Assembly: GCF_905171765.1 (NCBI RefSeq)
Contig: NC_053392.1
Coordinates: 499,206,556-499,270,555, forward strand
Direction of reading: 5' to 3'
Source: Bufo bufo
Taxonomy: Eukaryota; Chordata; Amphibia; Anura; Bufonidae
Length of the DNA stretch: 64,000 nt
Under the pieces are notes generated by a model, which saw only the letters and a list, made by a program, of their open reading frames with translations, was not told the origin of the DNA and did not search any database. Positions 46,516 to 56,689 of this stretch are shown in pieces (position 1 is the first letter of the stretch; each line of letters begins with the position of its first letter). Made by a program: the position numbers and the translations under genes.

Positions 46516-47307
46516 ATGGCGGGATTTCTGGCTGGAGGGCTAGATACAGATTCCTGGTTGCAAGAAGCAAAAGAGGTTTTTTCAGACATTACCTACACAC
46601 AAAAAAAGTTTATTCCTTCATTTAGGGCAGCATTTAAAGAGCTACAAAAGTTATACAAGGAGCACCTTACATGCTGGTGGGAAGTCCAGAGTCTGGACAA
46701 TTACATAAAGCATGCCATAGTGCCCAGGGGCCTCAGAATTACACTAACACCAGCCCAGAGAAACCGTAGCCCGGGGTTTAACAATCGCTGGGAAGAGATA
46801 GCCACTACCAGTTCACTTCAATTTATGACCTTACTATTAGAGGAGGAGAAGCAAAATTTATTGAGCCTTGACAGTAAACTTAAATCTCAGATTGAAGTAG
46901 CTCAAACCTTCTCAGCAGACCCCGAATTCACTAATAAAGAAACACAATTACAGGCATCCATTGAAAAATTTCAGTATTTTTTAAGGGAACGTAAACACAG
47001 GCAATTTAATAAAGACCTCCAGAAGTTCAAAGATAAAAAAGCATATTTGGTATTAAAGGATAAACCGCAACCAAGGGAACCTACTTCAGACCTCTCAAAT
47101 ACAGAGACCGACCAATCAGACAGCGAGCGTGAATATACAGGCCCTAACATAGTTAGGAGATATCCCCCCAGGAAGGATCGGGGCAGAGGTAGAGGAGGCC
47201 GAGGTAGAGGTCAATCCAACACCCCTCAAAATACTTTTTTAGACCAGGGAGTAGCATATCATCTCAGGAACCGTACCAGCTCTCGAGACCGGACGGCCCA
47301 AAAGTAA
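46516..47307 (+). CDS. Penelope ORF1, coiled-coil protein
   Basis: The ATG at 46516 has G at -3 and G at +4 and is preferred over a GTG in the same frame at 46459; this gives 263 codons. The protein has a Trp/Leu-rich N-terminal half (DSWLQEAKEVFSDI, HLTCWWEVQSLDNYIKHAI), a long charged helical stretch likely to coil (LLLEEEKQNLLSLDSKLKSQ, IEKFQYFLRERKHRQ) and a basic Arg/Gly-rich tail (KDRGRGRGGRGRGQ) suited to nucleic-acid binding. Such an ORF upstream of RT is known in several PLE lineages, with uncertain function. ORF2 follows in the -1 frame, and its open frame overlaps the ORF1 stop. Confidence 0.75.
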   Translation: MAGFLAGGLDTDSWLQEAKEVFSDITYTQKKFIPSFRAAFKELQKLYKEHLTCWWEVQSLDNYIKHAIVPRGLRITLTPAQRNRSPGFNNRWEEIATTSSLQFMTLLLEEEKQNLLSLDSKLKSQIEVAQTFSADPEFTNKETQLQASIEKFQYFLRERKHRQFNKDLQKFKDKKAYLVLKDKPQPREPTSDLSNTETDQSDSEREYTGPNIVRRYPPRKDRGRGRGGRGRGQSNTPQNTFLDQGVAYHLRNRTSSRDRTAQK

Positions 47308-47342
47308 TCAACTTATCCAGCAGGGCCCTCTCGGACTTGGAG

Positions 47343-49628
47343 ATGACGGTCCTGAGTAAAGACCTCTCATTTGTCCCGTCACGTGGTTTTGACCTGTTCA
47401 CATGGACAAAAGATGTGCAGCTATTTATTCACAAATTACGCTGGCACAAACTATCCAAGAATAATGACAAACGCAAGTGTAGAGAGCTAGGAATTCCACC
47501 TGATCTACTACCAGATGTCCAACTGCTACACAGTCTGGCGGAAGACAGGTCAAAACCAGAAGGTGAGGGTCCCTTCACCACATTAACCAATAAAAGCAGA
47601 AGGATGCCCCCTATGATAGATGTATCATGTTCGGATGTTTTTTCTCAGTTGGTATTAGAGGACCTGTCAACATTGTGTCCATCACACCAGACTCCAAACT
47701 GCACAAGGGAGGAACGGATGGCCATCAAATCACTGAAAGATGACTCTACATGTATTATCAAACCTTCTGACAAGGGAGGTAATGTGGTGGTTATGAATCG
47801 GTTGGATTACGAAACTATGTGTCATCAAATTCTGAAAGACAAAGACAACTATGCTGTCTTGTCCTCAAATCCGACCGATTCATACCTGACTGAACTAAGA
47901 AAGATCCTTGCAGAAGCTAAGAGTAACCGTTTAATTAGTGATGCTGAATATGACTTCCTCTTCCCTAGGTTCCCCATCATAGCGACATTCTATAGCCTTC
48001 CGAAGGTACATAAAGGGACCAGGCCACTGAAAGGTAGACCCATAGTATCCGGAATAGGAAGTGTCTGCCAGAATCTGGGTATCTACATAGATAAAATCCT
48101 TATGCCATTTGTCATCTCACTCCCCTCTTATACAAGGGATACAACAGATCTCCTTAAAAGGCTAGAGGGTATCACTGTAGATGCTGACTCGTGGTTGGCC
48201 AGTATAGATGTAGAGGCCTTATATTCATCAATTCCCCATGAGGTAGGCCTAGGGGCGGTACAACATTTTTTGAGTATGAGGGGACAGCAGTATACTCAAC
48301 ACAATAACTTTGTTTTAAAACTGCTGCGATTTCTCCTCACTCATAATTTTTTACTTTACAGTGGAAAGATTTACCACCAGCTCAGGGGCACGGCAATGGG
48401 TTGCTCATGTGCGCCATCCTATGCCAATCTGTTCCTGGGCTGGTGGGAATCTACCACTGCTTTCTCTGAGGAGGGGTCGTCGAGTACCGGGAACATTTTA
48501 CTATGGGCCCGGTACATCGACGACATCTTCATTATCTGGAATAACTCCAAGGAGGCATTCACTGAGTTTGTTGGTAGGCTAAACTGTAACTCTGTGGGCC
48601 TGAGATTCACCCACGGGATAGAACGTAGGTCATTACCATTCTTAGACGTATGTATCTCCAGGGGGGAATCAGAGGAATTACAGACCACGATTTACAGGAA
48701 ACCCACATCCACAAACTCAGTTCTCCACTGGTCAAGTGGACACCCTACATCATTGAAAAAGGGTATCCCAGGTGGACAGTATTTGCGCCTGCGTCGCAAT
48801 TGTTCTGATCATAATGAATTTGTGAGGCAGGCAAAAGACCTTAGACAGAGGTTTCTCTCCAGAGGTTATCCGGACAAGGTGCTGCGACAGGGCTACCAAA
48901 AAGCTATGGCAGTACCCCGCATTAATCTCCTGTCACCTAAAGTAATAACAGTCGGAGATCATAAAATTCGCCTGATTGGGACATTCGACAACATGTCACA
49001 CAGTGTAAGGCAAGTACTACAGAAGCATTGGCCCATTCTTCTTATGGACCCGGACATCCGAGACAGTGTGCACGACTACCCGCAGATTACGTTTAGGAGG
49101 GGACAAAGTCTGAGGGATGCCTTAGTCCACAGCCACCTCCAGCCTGTACCGGCAAAGGGTACCTGGTTAGACCGTAGACCCTTGGGTTGCTTCAGGTGTG
49201 GCGGTGACTGTGTGGCATGTGGCACCCTCAAACCCAGTAAGACCTTCGAGAGCACAAACCTACAACGCTCCTTTGAAATACGTGACTTCATTAACTGCCG
49301 CAGCAGCGGTGTAATATACAAGTTAACATGCGTATGTAAAATGGAGTACGTAGGGAAAACTAAAAGGGAGCTACGTAGACGCAAAGGCGAGCATTTGGGA
49401 GATATAGCGAACAAGAGAGACACAGCAGTCTCGAGGCATATACACGAAGCCCATAATGGGAATCCCAAATGCCTGAGCGCCACAGGGATCGAACTGGTTA
49501 AACAACCATTAAGAGGAGGTGATTGGGACCGTTTACTATTACAGCGCGAGCCCAGATGGATCTTCAGGCTGCGGACGGTCTCACCAACCGGTCTGAACGA
49601 GCAACTCAATTTTAGTTGCTTCGTCTAA
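47343..49628 (+). CDS. Penelope ORF2: reverse transcriptase with GIY-YIG endonuclease
   Basis: Uninterrupted, about 761 codons from the first ATG (47343); the conserved frame probably begins upstream (KVINLSSRALSDLE from 47301). RT blocks: IIKPSDKGGNVVVMN, FYSLPKVHKG, GRPIVSGIGS, ASIDVEALYSSIP (first Asp), GTAMGCSCAPSYANL and the catalytic ARYIDDIFIIW. After RT comes a Cys cluster (GCFRCGGDCVACG), then the GIY-YIG nuclease (GVIYKLTCVCKMEYVGKTKR, RRRKGEHLGDI, HIHEAHNG). The RT is related to telomerase RT and primes on nicked DNA; the nuclease is thought to nick the target. All key motifs appear present, so this copy may be able to encode active protein. Confidence 0.92.
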   Translation: MTVLSKDLSFVPSRGFDLFTWTKDVQLFIHKLRWHKLSKNNDKRKCRELGIPPDLLPDVQLLHSLAEDRSKPEGEGPFTTLTNKSRRMPPMIDVSCSDVFSQLVLEDLSTLCPSHQTPNCTREERMAIKSLKDDSTCIIKPSDKGGNVVVMNRLDYETMCHQILKDKDNYAVLSSNPTDSYLTELRKILAEAKSNRLISDAEYDFLFPRFPIIATFYSLPKVHKGTRPLKGRPIVSGIGSVCQNLGIYIDKILMPFVISLPSYTRDTTDLLKRLEGITVDADSWLASIDVEALYSSIPHEVGLGAVQHFLSMRGQQYTQHNNFVLKLLRFLLTHNFLLYSGKIYHQLRGTAMGCSCAPSYANLFLGWWESTTAFSEEGSSSTGNILLWARYIDDIFIIWNNSKEAFTEFVGRLNCNSVGLRFTHGIERRSLPFLDVCISRGESEELQTTIYRKPTSTNSVLHWSSGHPTSLKKGIPGGQYLRLRRNCSDHNEFVRQAKDLRQRFLSRGYPDKVLRQGYQKAMAVPRINLLSPKVITVGDHKIRLIGTFDNMSHSVRQVLQKHWPILLMDPDIRDSVHDYPQITFRRGQSLRDALVHSHLQPVPAKGTWLDRRPLGCFRCGGDCVACGTLKPSKTFESTNLQRSFEIRDFINCRSSGVIYKLTCVCKMEYVGKTKRELRRRKGEHLGDIANKRDTAVSRHIHEAHNGNPKCLSATGIELVKQPLRGGDWDRLLLQREPRWIFRLRTVSPTGLNEQLNFSCFV

Positions 49629-50426
49629 AACATCCCAATCATCCCTCCCCAAAAAATGAACCCCTAAGCGGTTGTCTCTGATTAACGCTTTTGACAATAA
49701 ATACACAAACAGATTAAGTGAATTACTCTCCAATCTTGTATCATAACCTCTGTGAAGCGCGTACTATTATCATTATTATCAGTCATTACAGTACACGTGC
49801 ACACTGAGGTTACTGGACCAGTATTATAAATTTTGTGTAGTGACATCTGCCTGTATCCATCTAATTGCTCGATTCGCCAGGATCTGCGTTCTGAACTCCA
49901 GCCCCTTTATCCTTGTATCATTCACCCATGATCAATATGCCGTAAATGCCTTTCTATTCATTGAGGTCTATATCACTAGACCTACCAGCGATCGGTTGCT
50001 GGGGACGCGCCCAGCTCCCTGGCAACCAATCTCAGCTGACCGCCCTGTTAACACAGGACGAGAGGACGCGCTCACGTCATCTAGTTTGAGCGGCGCCCCA
50101 CGTGACCACTGCCGAGCGGGACCAGAGCGCATGCGGGATGACGCTTGAGTCTGACTTCTAGCCTTCGCGCATGCGCATGGGTCCGAGCCGCGTCAGACGC
50201 ATTGGATTGATGACGCGGCACGCTGGACAGGTGCGAGCCGTATCTGGCATTTAAATTCTGGCGGAAACAGAGCGCGGGTGCGATTTATTGCCCGTGGCTT
50301 ATCTAAGGATGCCCGTTTTGAGGTGGAGCATTATCTAGCACTCCACAAAATAGTCCATCTATGATCAACTGATGAGATTATCTTTTGCCATCATTGATCA
50401 TCAAAAACCTTTAGAGTCCTATACAT

Positions 50427-50469
50427 CTCCCCTGATGATGCTATCTTGCTGAAATGTGCATGTAGGGAG
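50427..50469 (+). ncRNA. Hammerhead-ribozyme-like motif in the pLTR
   Basis: Stem I strands CTCCC (50427-50431) and GGGAG (50465-50469) pair perfectly. CTGATGA (50432-50438) and GAAA (50451-50454) are the conserved core. TGTGCATGT (50455-50463) can form a short stem III with A-U closing and G-U pairs, and A50464 is a permitted cleavage nucleotide, giving a cut after 50464. Stem II (50439-50450) is weak: two G-C pairs beside a T-T mismatch. Hammerheads at this place are known in Penelope-like elements. Catalytic activity is not established from sequence. Confidence 0.7.
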
Positions 50470-50926
50470 CGGGACTAGAATAGGGCCATTCAGGGCCAGG
50501 CGACAGGGCAAGGTTCCGGACGGGGTCGCCCTTTTAAGGACGAGTGCCCTGTGGTTAGGCTGCTATCCCCCACTAGTATCAGGGCAAGCCATAGACCACA
50601 TTTATAGGGCAAACCAGGGCCATAGTTGCACCCCGCCATCCTTACAGCAGAACAGCGTCTTCCTAGGAGTCGATTATCGCGACATCATCTGGACGCATTC
50701 TGCACCCTGGACGCAGACTACAGAGTGGTAGGAGCACGGGTTTCCTTTTTTGGGTGCCGCCGAGCATTCCCTTTAATATCACTTTGGGTGCCGCCGTGCA
50801 CGACTACCTGTTATACCGCCGCTCTGTTTATTAATTGTTTATCTTTGTATTTTTGGGCCTATTATTCTAAATATCTTTAGTAAAAGTTATGTTTTAACGT
50901 AATTAACAAATCACTAACCCTGTAAT
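50465..50926 (+). repeat. Downstream pLTR
   Basis: Begins at the predicted hammerhead cut and ends ACCCTGTAAT next to the target duplication. Its final ~180 bp repeat the upstream partial pLTR. Confidence 0.8.
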
Positions 50927-50938
50927 CTGTAAGTGAAT
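50927..50938. other. Right 12-bp target duplication of the Penelope pair
   Basis: CTGTAAGTGAAT, exact match to 35045-35056; the next bases differ (GC here, AC at left), so the duplication is exactly 12 bp. Confidence 0.85.
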
Positions 50939-51161
50939 GCAGCCACAACTGTTAGCTGTAGGAACATGAAAAAAAGATGCATGGAATCTACAGAGACATG
51001 AGGAGAGTGAATCAGGAAGAAAAACAAATATGCTCTGTCCTCCTGAGATGGGGCAGAGAGGTAATGGCCTCCACAACCTGACCAGGCTTCATGGCAGAAG
51101 GCAACAAGAGTAAGTGTATATTATGACACAGTGAGAGGTTTTGTCTGGGAAAACAGGTATT

Positions 51162-52174
51162 TGTCACGGCGGGACGTGAGGGAAACCCCCCACCGTGCGG
51201 TGTCAAAGGGTAAAAGGGGAACAGCCTGGCCAAAAGGAGTAATAAGGGAGCAGGTCACCTCATACAGCATCCCTAATCCTCTACCTGACTCCTCACCGTA
51301 TGAGCGAACCCCGATGGTAAGATGACTCATACTCTGGATTCCTAGAGACCCTAAGTCACCCTGGTAATCCTTCACCAAGGAGCAGGGAAGAGACGACCTG
51401 TTCATCCCAGTCATGGAGGAACAGGAGTCTCTATCTGAGGCCAGGCTGCAAGGAGAGGGGAACACATACAGCTTAAGGAGATGGCAGGTAAGCGAAACCA
51501 ATAACACACTTACCTGCCACACACACTGACTGGAACCCATGCACAAATGCTGCTGTCCACACTAACATTAAAGGACACAGCAAACACCACAAACCACACA
51601 GGAACCCAGGACACCATAACTGCAATAACATGAGACAGGGGAAAGTCTATTAAACATGACACCAAACACCACCAGACATGTAACACCAAACTAGACATAC
51701 AAACACCCTGAACATAACCCACTCCATACAAATAGGGACAGGAAGGGAAAGAGACACCGGAATGACATTAATGACCAAAAGGGTGACCCTCACTGGACAG
51801 ATGGTAAAAGCCAGGGACAGTGAACCACCAGCATACACCAAGGCTGGAGGAACCCAGAGCTTCAGGCATCCAGCAGAGGCTAAATAGTCCAAGCAGCCAC
51901 ACCCACACACACATAAACCCAGTGTTCACAAAACACTAGGAAGGGAGTTAATCCTTCTAACACCAGACAGAGGAAGGAAGCCACTTAAATGGGAAGTGCA
52001 CACGCAAGCATGCCAAACTACACGTTACCACGGCAACAGCATGCGTGGCAACCATGTCACGGCAATCACCCAAAAGGCCAAGACACTACCACCGCATGCT
52101 CTCACAGCAACACGTTGCCGCAGGCAGCCGCAAGTGTGGCAACAGTGTCACAGAGCAAACCAAAGGCCGTGACA
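51162..52174 (-). repeat. 3' LTR of the small element
   Basis: 1013 bp, next to the polypurine tract. It matches 52928-53937 closely over its length, with scattered substitutions and small indels. Confidence 0.9.
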
Positions 52175-52927
52175 CTCCCACCCCTCAAAAAAAGGGAAAC
52201 TAAACAGAAAACCCAAAAAACAACAGGGCGGGGGGAATAGGGGAAAGTAACAGGATCAGTGCCAGTGCAAGGAAGTCTCTAAAAGACTGCTGCTAGCCCC
52301 CTGAACCACCAAGAAACCAGGCAGCCAGCCACCATACAGCTCAGAGAGACCACACTGAACACTGTGTCCACGGCAGACCCAGTTCACACAAGGTCGCTGC
52401 CAGCAAGCATTCCCAACCAGCACACAGCCAGTATACCACAGGAATGCAGCCAGCACACAACACAACTGACAAAACCACTGAGACATGGACATGGGAAGTA
52501 AGAAAATTCAGCGTCAGAAAGGATATCTCTCAGACTGTCGCCAGCCCCTGGAGCAACACACAGGAACCATGGCACAAGCCACCAAACAGCCCAGAGAAAC
52601 CGCACTGAACGCTGCGTCCACCTCAGACACGATTCACACCAGGTTGCTTCCAGCATGCATCCCAAACCAGCACACAGCCAGTACACCAAAGAAATGCATC
52701 CAGCAAACACAAGCACCTGAACCACTGAGAAATGGATGAGGAGAAACGCAAACACCAGTGACGGTTCACACCAACTGCAACCAACTGTCACAGGGAACCG
52801 CACTGCTAACAGCGTCTCACCTTTTACCCTCCCTCTGGAGTATAAGCATGTGTGCCAGAAAATGGCAGGCAACACATGCTGGGCCCTCTTCCGAAGGCTC
52901 CAAGCAAGGAGCCTTTTGTGGTCATAC

Positions 52928-53937
52928 TGTCACGACAGGGAAAGTGAGGGAAACCCCCCACCGTGCGGTGTCAAAGGGTAAAAAGGGATCAGCCTGGCCA
53001 AAAGGAGTAATAAGGGAGCAGGTCACCTCCTACAGAATCCCAAATCCTCTCCCTGACTCCTCACTGTATGAGCGGACCCCGATGATGGGACGACTCATAC
53101 TCTGGATTCCTAGAAACCCTAAGTCGCCCTGGTAATCCCTCACCAAGGAGCAGGGAAGAGACGACCTGTTCATCCCAGTCATGGAGGAACAGGAGTCTCT
53201 ATCTGAGGCCAGGCTGCAAGGAGAGGGGAACACATACAGCTTAAGGAGATGGCAGGTAAGCGAAACCAATAACACACTTACCTGCCACACACACACTGAC
53301 TGGAACCCATGCACAAATGCTGCTGTCCACACCAACATTAAAGGACACAGCAAACACCACAAACCACACAGGAACCCAGGACACCATAACTGCAATAACA
53401 TGAGACAGGGGAAAGTCTAGTAAACATGACACCAAACACCACCAGACATGTAACACCAAACTAGATATACAAACACCCTGAACATAACCCACACCATACA
53501 AATAGGGACAGGAAGGGAATGAGACACCGGAATGACATTGATGACCACAAGGTTGGCCCTCACTGGACAGATGGTAAAAGCCAGGGACAGTGAACCACCA
53601 GCATACACCAAGGCTGGAGGAACCCAGAGCTTCAGGCATCCAGCAGAGGCTAAATAGCCCAAGCAGCCACAACCACACACACATTAACCCAGTGTTCACA
53701 AAACACTAGGAAGGGAGTTAACCCTTCCAACACCAGACAGAGGAAGGAAGCCACTTAAAGGGGAAGTGCACACACAAGCATGCCAAACCACACGTTACCA
53801 CCGGCAACAGCATGCATGGCAACGATGTCACGGCAATCACCCAGAAGGCCAAGACACTGCCACCGCATGCTCTCACAGAAACACGTTGCAGCGGGCAACC
53901 GCAAGTGTGGCAACAGCGCAAACCAAAGGCCTTGACA
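52928..53937 (-). repeat. 5' LTR of the small element
   Basis: 1010 bp, ends TGTCACG and CTTGACA in plus-strand reading, next to GTATT. Confidence 0.9.
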
Positions 53938-54397
53938 GTATTTTCCTCCCAGCATGTGCTGCTGGGCTGATTTACAGCCATATGAGGTCAAATACCAGAC
54001 CGGATTTTGGCAGCACCTGGCTGTCCTTAAATACGCAGCTGGGCTCAGAAGCCAGGTCTCTGTGTTGGGATTTGGAAGCCTTGTTTCTGGAAGGGATGAA
54101 GGCTTGCTACCTGTTTGGGGTAAAAACAGGTTGGTGCTGCTATGGTCAAGGACTCTTTGAGGCAGAATTGCCGCATGGTGTGAATTACCACCAACACCGC
54201 AAGGTGACTTTTTGTTCGATTATGACTGCTTGTTTTGTCACTTGCCTAAAGTGTGAATAAAACACTGAACGGTTTGCTCCAAAGAACTTGTTGTTGCCTC
54301 TATACTGCGTCCGCTAATCCAATCTACCAGAGCGAAACCCCACAATTGGTGGAGAACGCTGATTTCTTTGGTTTCTGCATTTTTCAGGCACGGTTGT

Positions 54398-55270
54398 ATG
54401 TCATACATTAAACCAGCTGTATTACAACCAGTGCCCCACGAAAAAATGGAGGCTGTTGTGAAGGCCCTCATGGAGGCTAATATGCAGCAGCAAGAGACAA
54501 ACCTGCAGCAACGCGAGGCTAATAAGCAGCAGCAGGAGACTAACCAATTGCTGCTATACAACACGTGATGGCTTTGCAGACAGCAGGAGCAACCCCAAGC
54601 ATCCACGATGCCCAGAAAGCAGTCCATGCTGCGATTCCTAAGATGACCCCCACAGATGAGAGCAAAACCTATCTGGTGATGTACGAGAAAGTAGCCATCA
54701 CAGAAAAGCTACCCTGTGACCAGTGGGCTGAGGTCGTCGCTCCGTTCCTGGCATCCGATTCCCAGCGGGCGTATTTTGACTTGCCGGACGATCAAGCGGC
54801 CGACTACTAGAAAGTCAAGGTTGAGATTCTGGCAAGACTGGGGGTAAATGTGTTGGTCCAGCCCCAGAGGGTGCATCAGTGGGGGTTCAACCCGGATGAG
54901 CCTGCAAGAACCCAGTATTATAACTTACTTTACCTCTTGCAAAAATGGCTATGGCCTGATGTGCTGAGTCCCACTGCCATGCTGGATCGTATTTTAGCTG
55001 ATATTTTCTAGAGGTATTTGCCATACCCTCTCCAGCACTGGATCGGTCAAGTGTCTCCTGGCAATGCACTTGAGATGGTGGACCTGGTGGAAAGCTATGA
55101 AGCTACCAGGAATCTAAAGGAGGGTTCTGTTGGGAGGGGGGTCGGCAAACCCCGGAAATCTCCACCCCAAGCCCGGAGATTTGAGCCGATAAAACCAGCC
55201 CGATATGTACCCACAGCAGACCTGGCTCCGATAGTGGTGGTGTCAGGAGCCTGGCCATGTAAGGACTGAC
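54398..55270 (+). pseudogene. gag: Gmr1-like gag with SCAN-like region
   Basis: ATG at 54398 begins a short Gln-rich coiled region (ANMQQQETNLQQREANKQQQ), shifted out of frame near 54568. The following frame carries the capsid region TYLVMYEKVAITEKLPCDQW, VAPFLASDSQRAYFDLP, then after an in-frame TAG (54808-54810) VKVEILARLGV, FNPDEPARTQYYNLLYLLQK, and after a second TAG (about 55009) RYLPYPLQHWIGQ and ALEMVDLVESYEA. This matches the SCAN domain layout, which is known to derive from Gmr1-like Gypsy gag. The region has at least two stops and frameshifts. Confidence 0.75.
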
Positions 55271-55384
55271 TTTTCCCATCGGGTTGAGCCCATGGACACT
55301 AACTATGGCTACCATCAGTCGCTATATGCCAGGAGGCTGTGTGCAATAGGTACCCCAGAGTCTCTAGATCCTTTGTGTCAGGTG

Positions 55385-56680
55385 GAAGTAGGAGACGTGG
55401 AGGATTGCCGCCGGGTCCTCAATTGGCAGACCTCAATGTCTCCGGGGATAATTTTGGTACCGCCCAACGTCGGGACCCAACCCCATCCCGCGCCTGGGAA
55501 AATGTGTTAATAGTAGATGGTGAACCACAGCAACCTGGGGCAGAGTCAGTGTTTTCTCGTTTTGTGGTTCATCAAGATATGTTATATCGGGTAAACCAAA
55601 TATAGGGTGAACCTATTGAACAGTTGGTGGACCCCAAGGCTTATCGCAAGCTTGTGTTAGATCTAGCCCACAAACACATTCTCGGGGGTCACCTGGGGCT
55701 GCAGAAAACTCAGGATCATATTTTACAGCGGTGATACTGGCCCAGCATATTAAACGAAGTGGAAGAGTTTTGTAAGTCTTGCCCCACCTGCCAGATAACT
55801 AGCCCCTAGCCACATTTCCATAGTCCCCTAGTACCTCTCCTGATTATCGAAGTACCGTTTGACCGAATAATTATGGACCTCATAGGCCCAGTACTGAAGT
55901 CCGCCAGAGGGCATCAACACATCTTAGTCATTCTAGACTACGCCACTCGGACCCGGAGGCGGTGCCACTGCGACATACCTCGGCCAAACTCATAGCTAAG
56001 GAGTTAATGGAGATGTTTTCCCGAGTAGGACTACCTAAAGTGGTTCTGACCGACCAAGGGACCCCTTTTACATAAAACAGCTATGGACATCCGCTTACCA
56101 TTCGCAAACAGACGGTCTGGTAGAACGGTTTAACCAAACATAAAAAAATAAGATGGGAAGGACTGGGACCTCCTTCTGCCCTATCTCATTTTTGCAGTGC
56201 GAGAGGTACCCCTGGCCTCTACTGGGTTCGAACTGCTATATGGCAGACACCCTTGCGGTCTCTTGGACGTGGCCAAAGAGGCGTAGGAACAAGAACCCAC
56301 TCCACATAAAAGTGTCATTGAGTACTTTACCCAGATGCACGATCGGATAGAGACAGTGTTGCCTCTTGTTAGGGAACTTATGGAGGCAGCTCAACGAGCC
56401 CAGAGTCGGGTATATAATCAGCAGTCTCAGGTCCGGATCTTTAACCCGGGTGATCAGATTTTTGTTCTGGTGCCGACCATGGACAGTAAGTTCTTGGCTA
56501 GGTGGCAGGGACCCTATGAGGTACTCGAGAAAATTGGAGATGTAAACTACAAGGTACACCAGCCAGGGCGGCGAAAGCCGGAGCAGGTTTACCATGTGAA
56601 TTTACTCAAACCGTGGAAAGATAGGGAAACCTGTACAGAAGACAACCCGCGGCCGGGTTTTCCTAACCTCTCACCGTGAG
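55385..56680 (+). pseudogene. pol: Gmr1-like integrase, plus copy
   Basis: Starts where protease should begin: VEVGD is fused to the integrase leader by a deletion (see findings). The zinc-binding region reads HKHILGGHLGLQKT and CKSCPTC, the core MDLIGP (Asp) and VVLTDQGTPF-like sequence near 56040, with several stops and indels. The C-terminal part is clean: VYNQQSQVRIFNPGDQIFVL and LARWQGPYEVLEKIG, a GPY/F module that marks Ty3/Gypsy integrases. The frame ends at a stop near 56680, just before the tail-to-tail junction. Confidence 0.8.
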
Positions 56681-56689
56681 GGTGTCTGC

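Larger units (their letters stand above)
46262..50926 (+). mobile_element. Penelope-like element, plus copy with intact ORFs
   Basis: Structure: partial pLTR (46263 to about 46440), 5' UTR, ORF1, ORF2, 3' UTR, hammerhead-like motif, and a second pLTR (50465-50926) whose last ~180 bp repeat the first. The right edge is followed by the 12-bp duplication CTGTAAGTGAAT at 50927-50938. The inverted partner lies immediately to the left, head to head, with a T-run junction at about 46257-46262. PLEs move by target-primed reverse transcription using an RT related to telomerase and often a GIY-YIG nuclease. Confidence 0.9.
51162..53937 (-). mobile_element. Small non-coding LTR retrotransposon (TRIM/LARD-like)
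   Basis: Two ~1-kb LTRs (51162-52174 and 52928-53937; ends TGTCACG and TTGACA or GTGACA) flank only 753 bp of internal DNA. GTATT is duplicated at 51157-51161 and 53938-53942. The intact empty site AACAGGTATTTTCC is preserved in the inverted LTR near 58245-58257. A polypurine tract (GAGGGGTGGGAG on the minus strand, 52175-52186) puts it on the minus strand. The interior holds two ~230-bp direct repeats (about 52250-52470 and 52500-52720) and no convincing ORF. Confidence 0.85.
51122..54344 (+). repeat. Gmr1-like LTR, interrupted by a small LTR element
   Basis: The LTR starts TATGACACAGTGAGAGG (TG mutated to TA) and ends AAACCCCACA, followed by TTGGTGGAGAACGC as a primer-binding-site-like start. 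About 440 bp without the insertion at 51162-53937. A GTGTGAATAAAACAC poly(A) signal lies near 54252. Confidence 0.8.

Noticed and set aside
52384..53699. Cys/Trp/Val-rich minus-strand open frames up to 163 codons in the small LTR element
   Set aside because: They recur in both LTRs and internal repeats, have no recognised domain, and overlap LTR boundaries; non-coding repeats explain them.
54600..55120. SCAN-like region as a host SCAN zinc-finger gene
   Set aside because: It is flanked by a Gypsy LTR and integrase, has in-frame stops, and no zinc-finger array follows; it is the retrotransposon gag.
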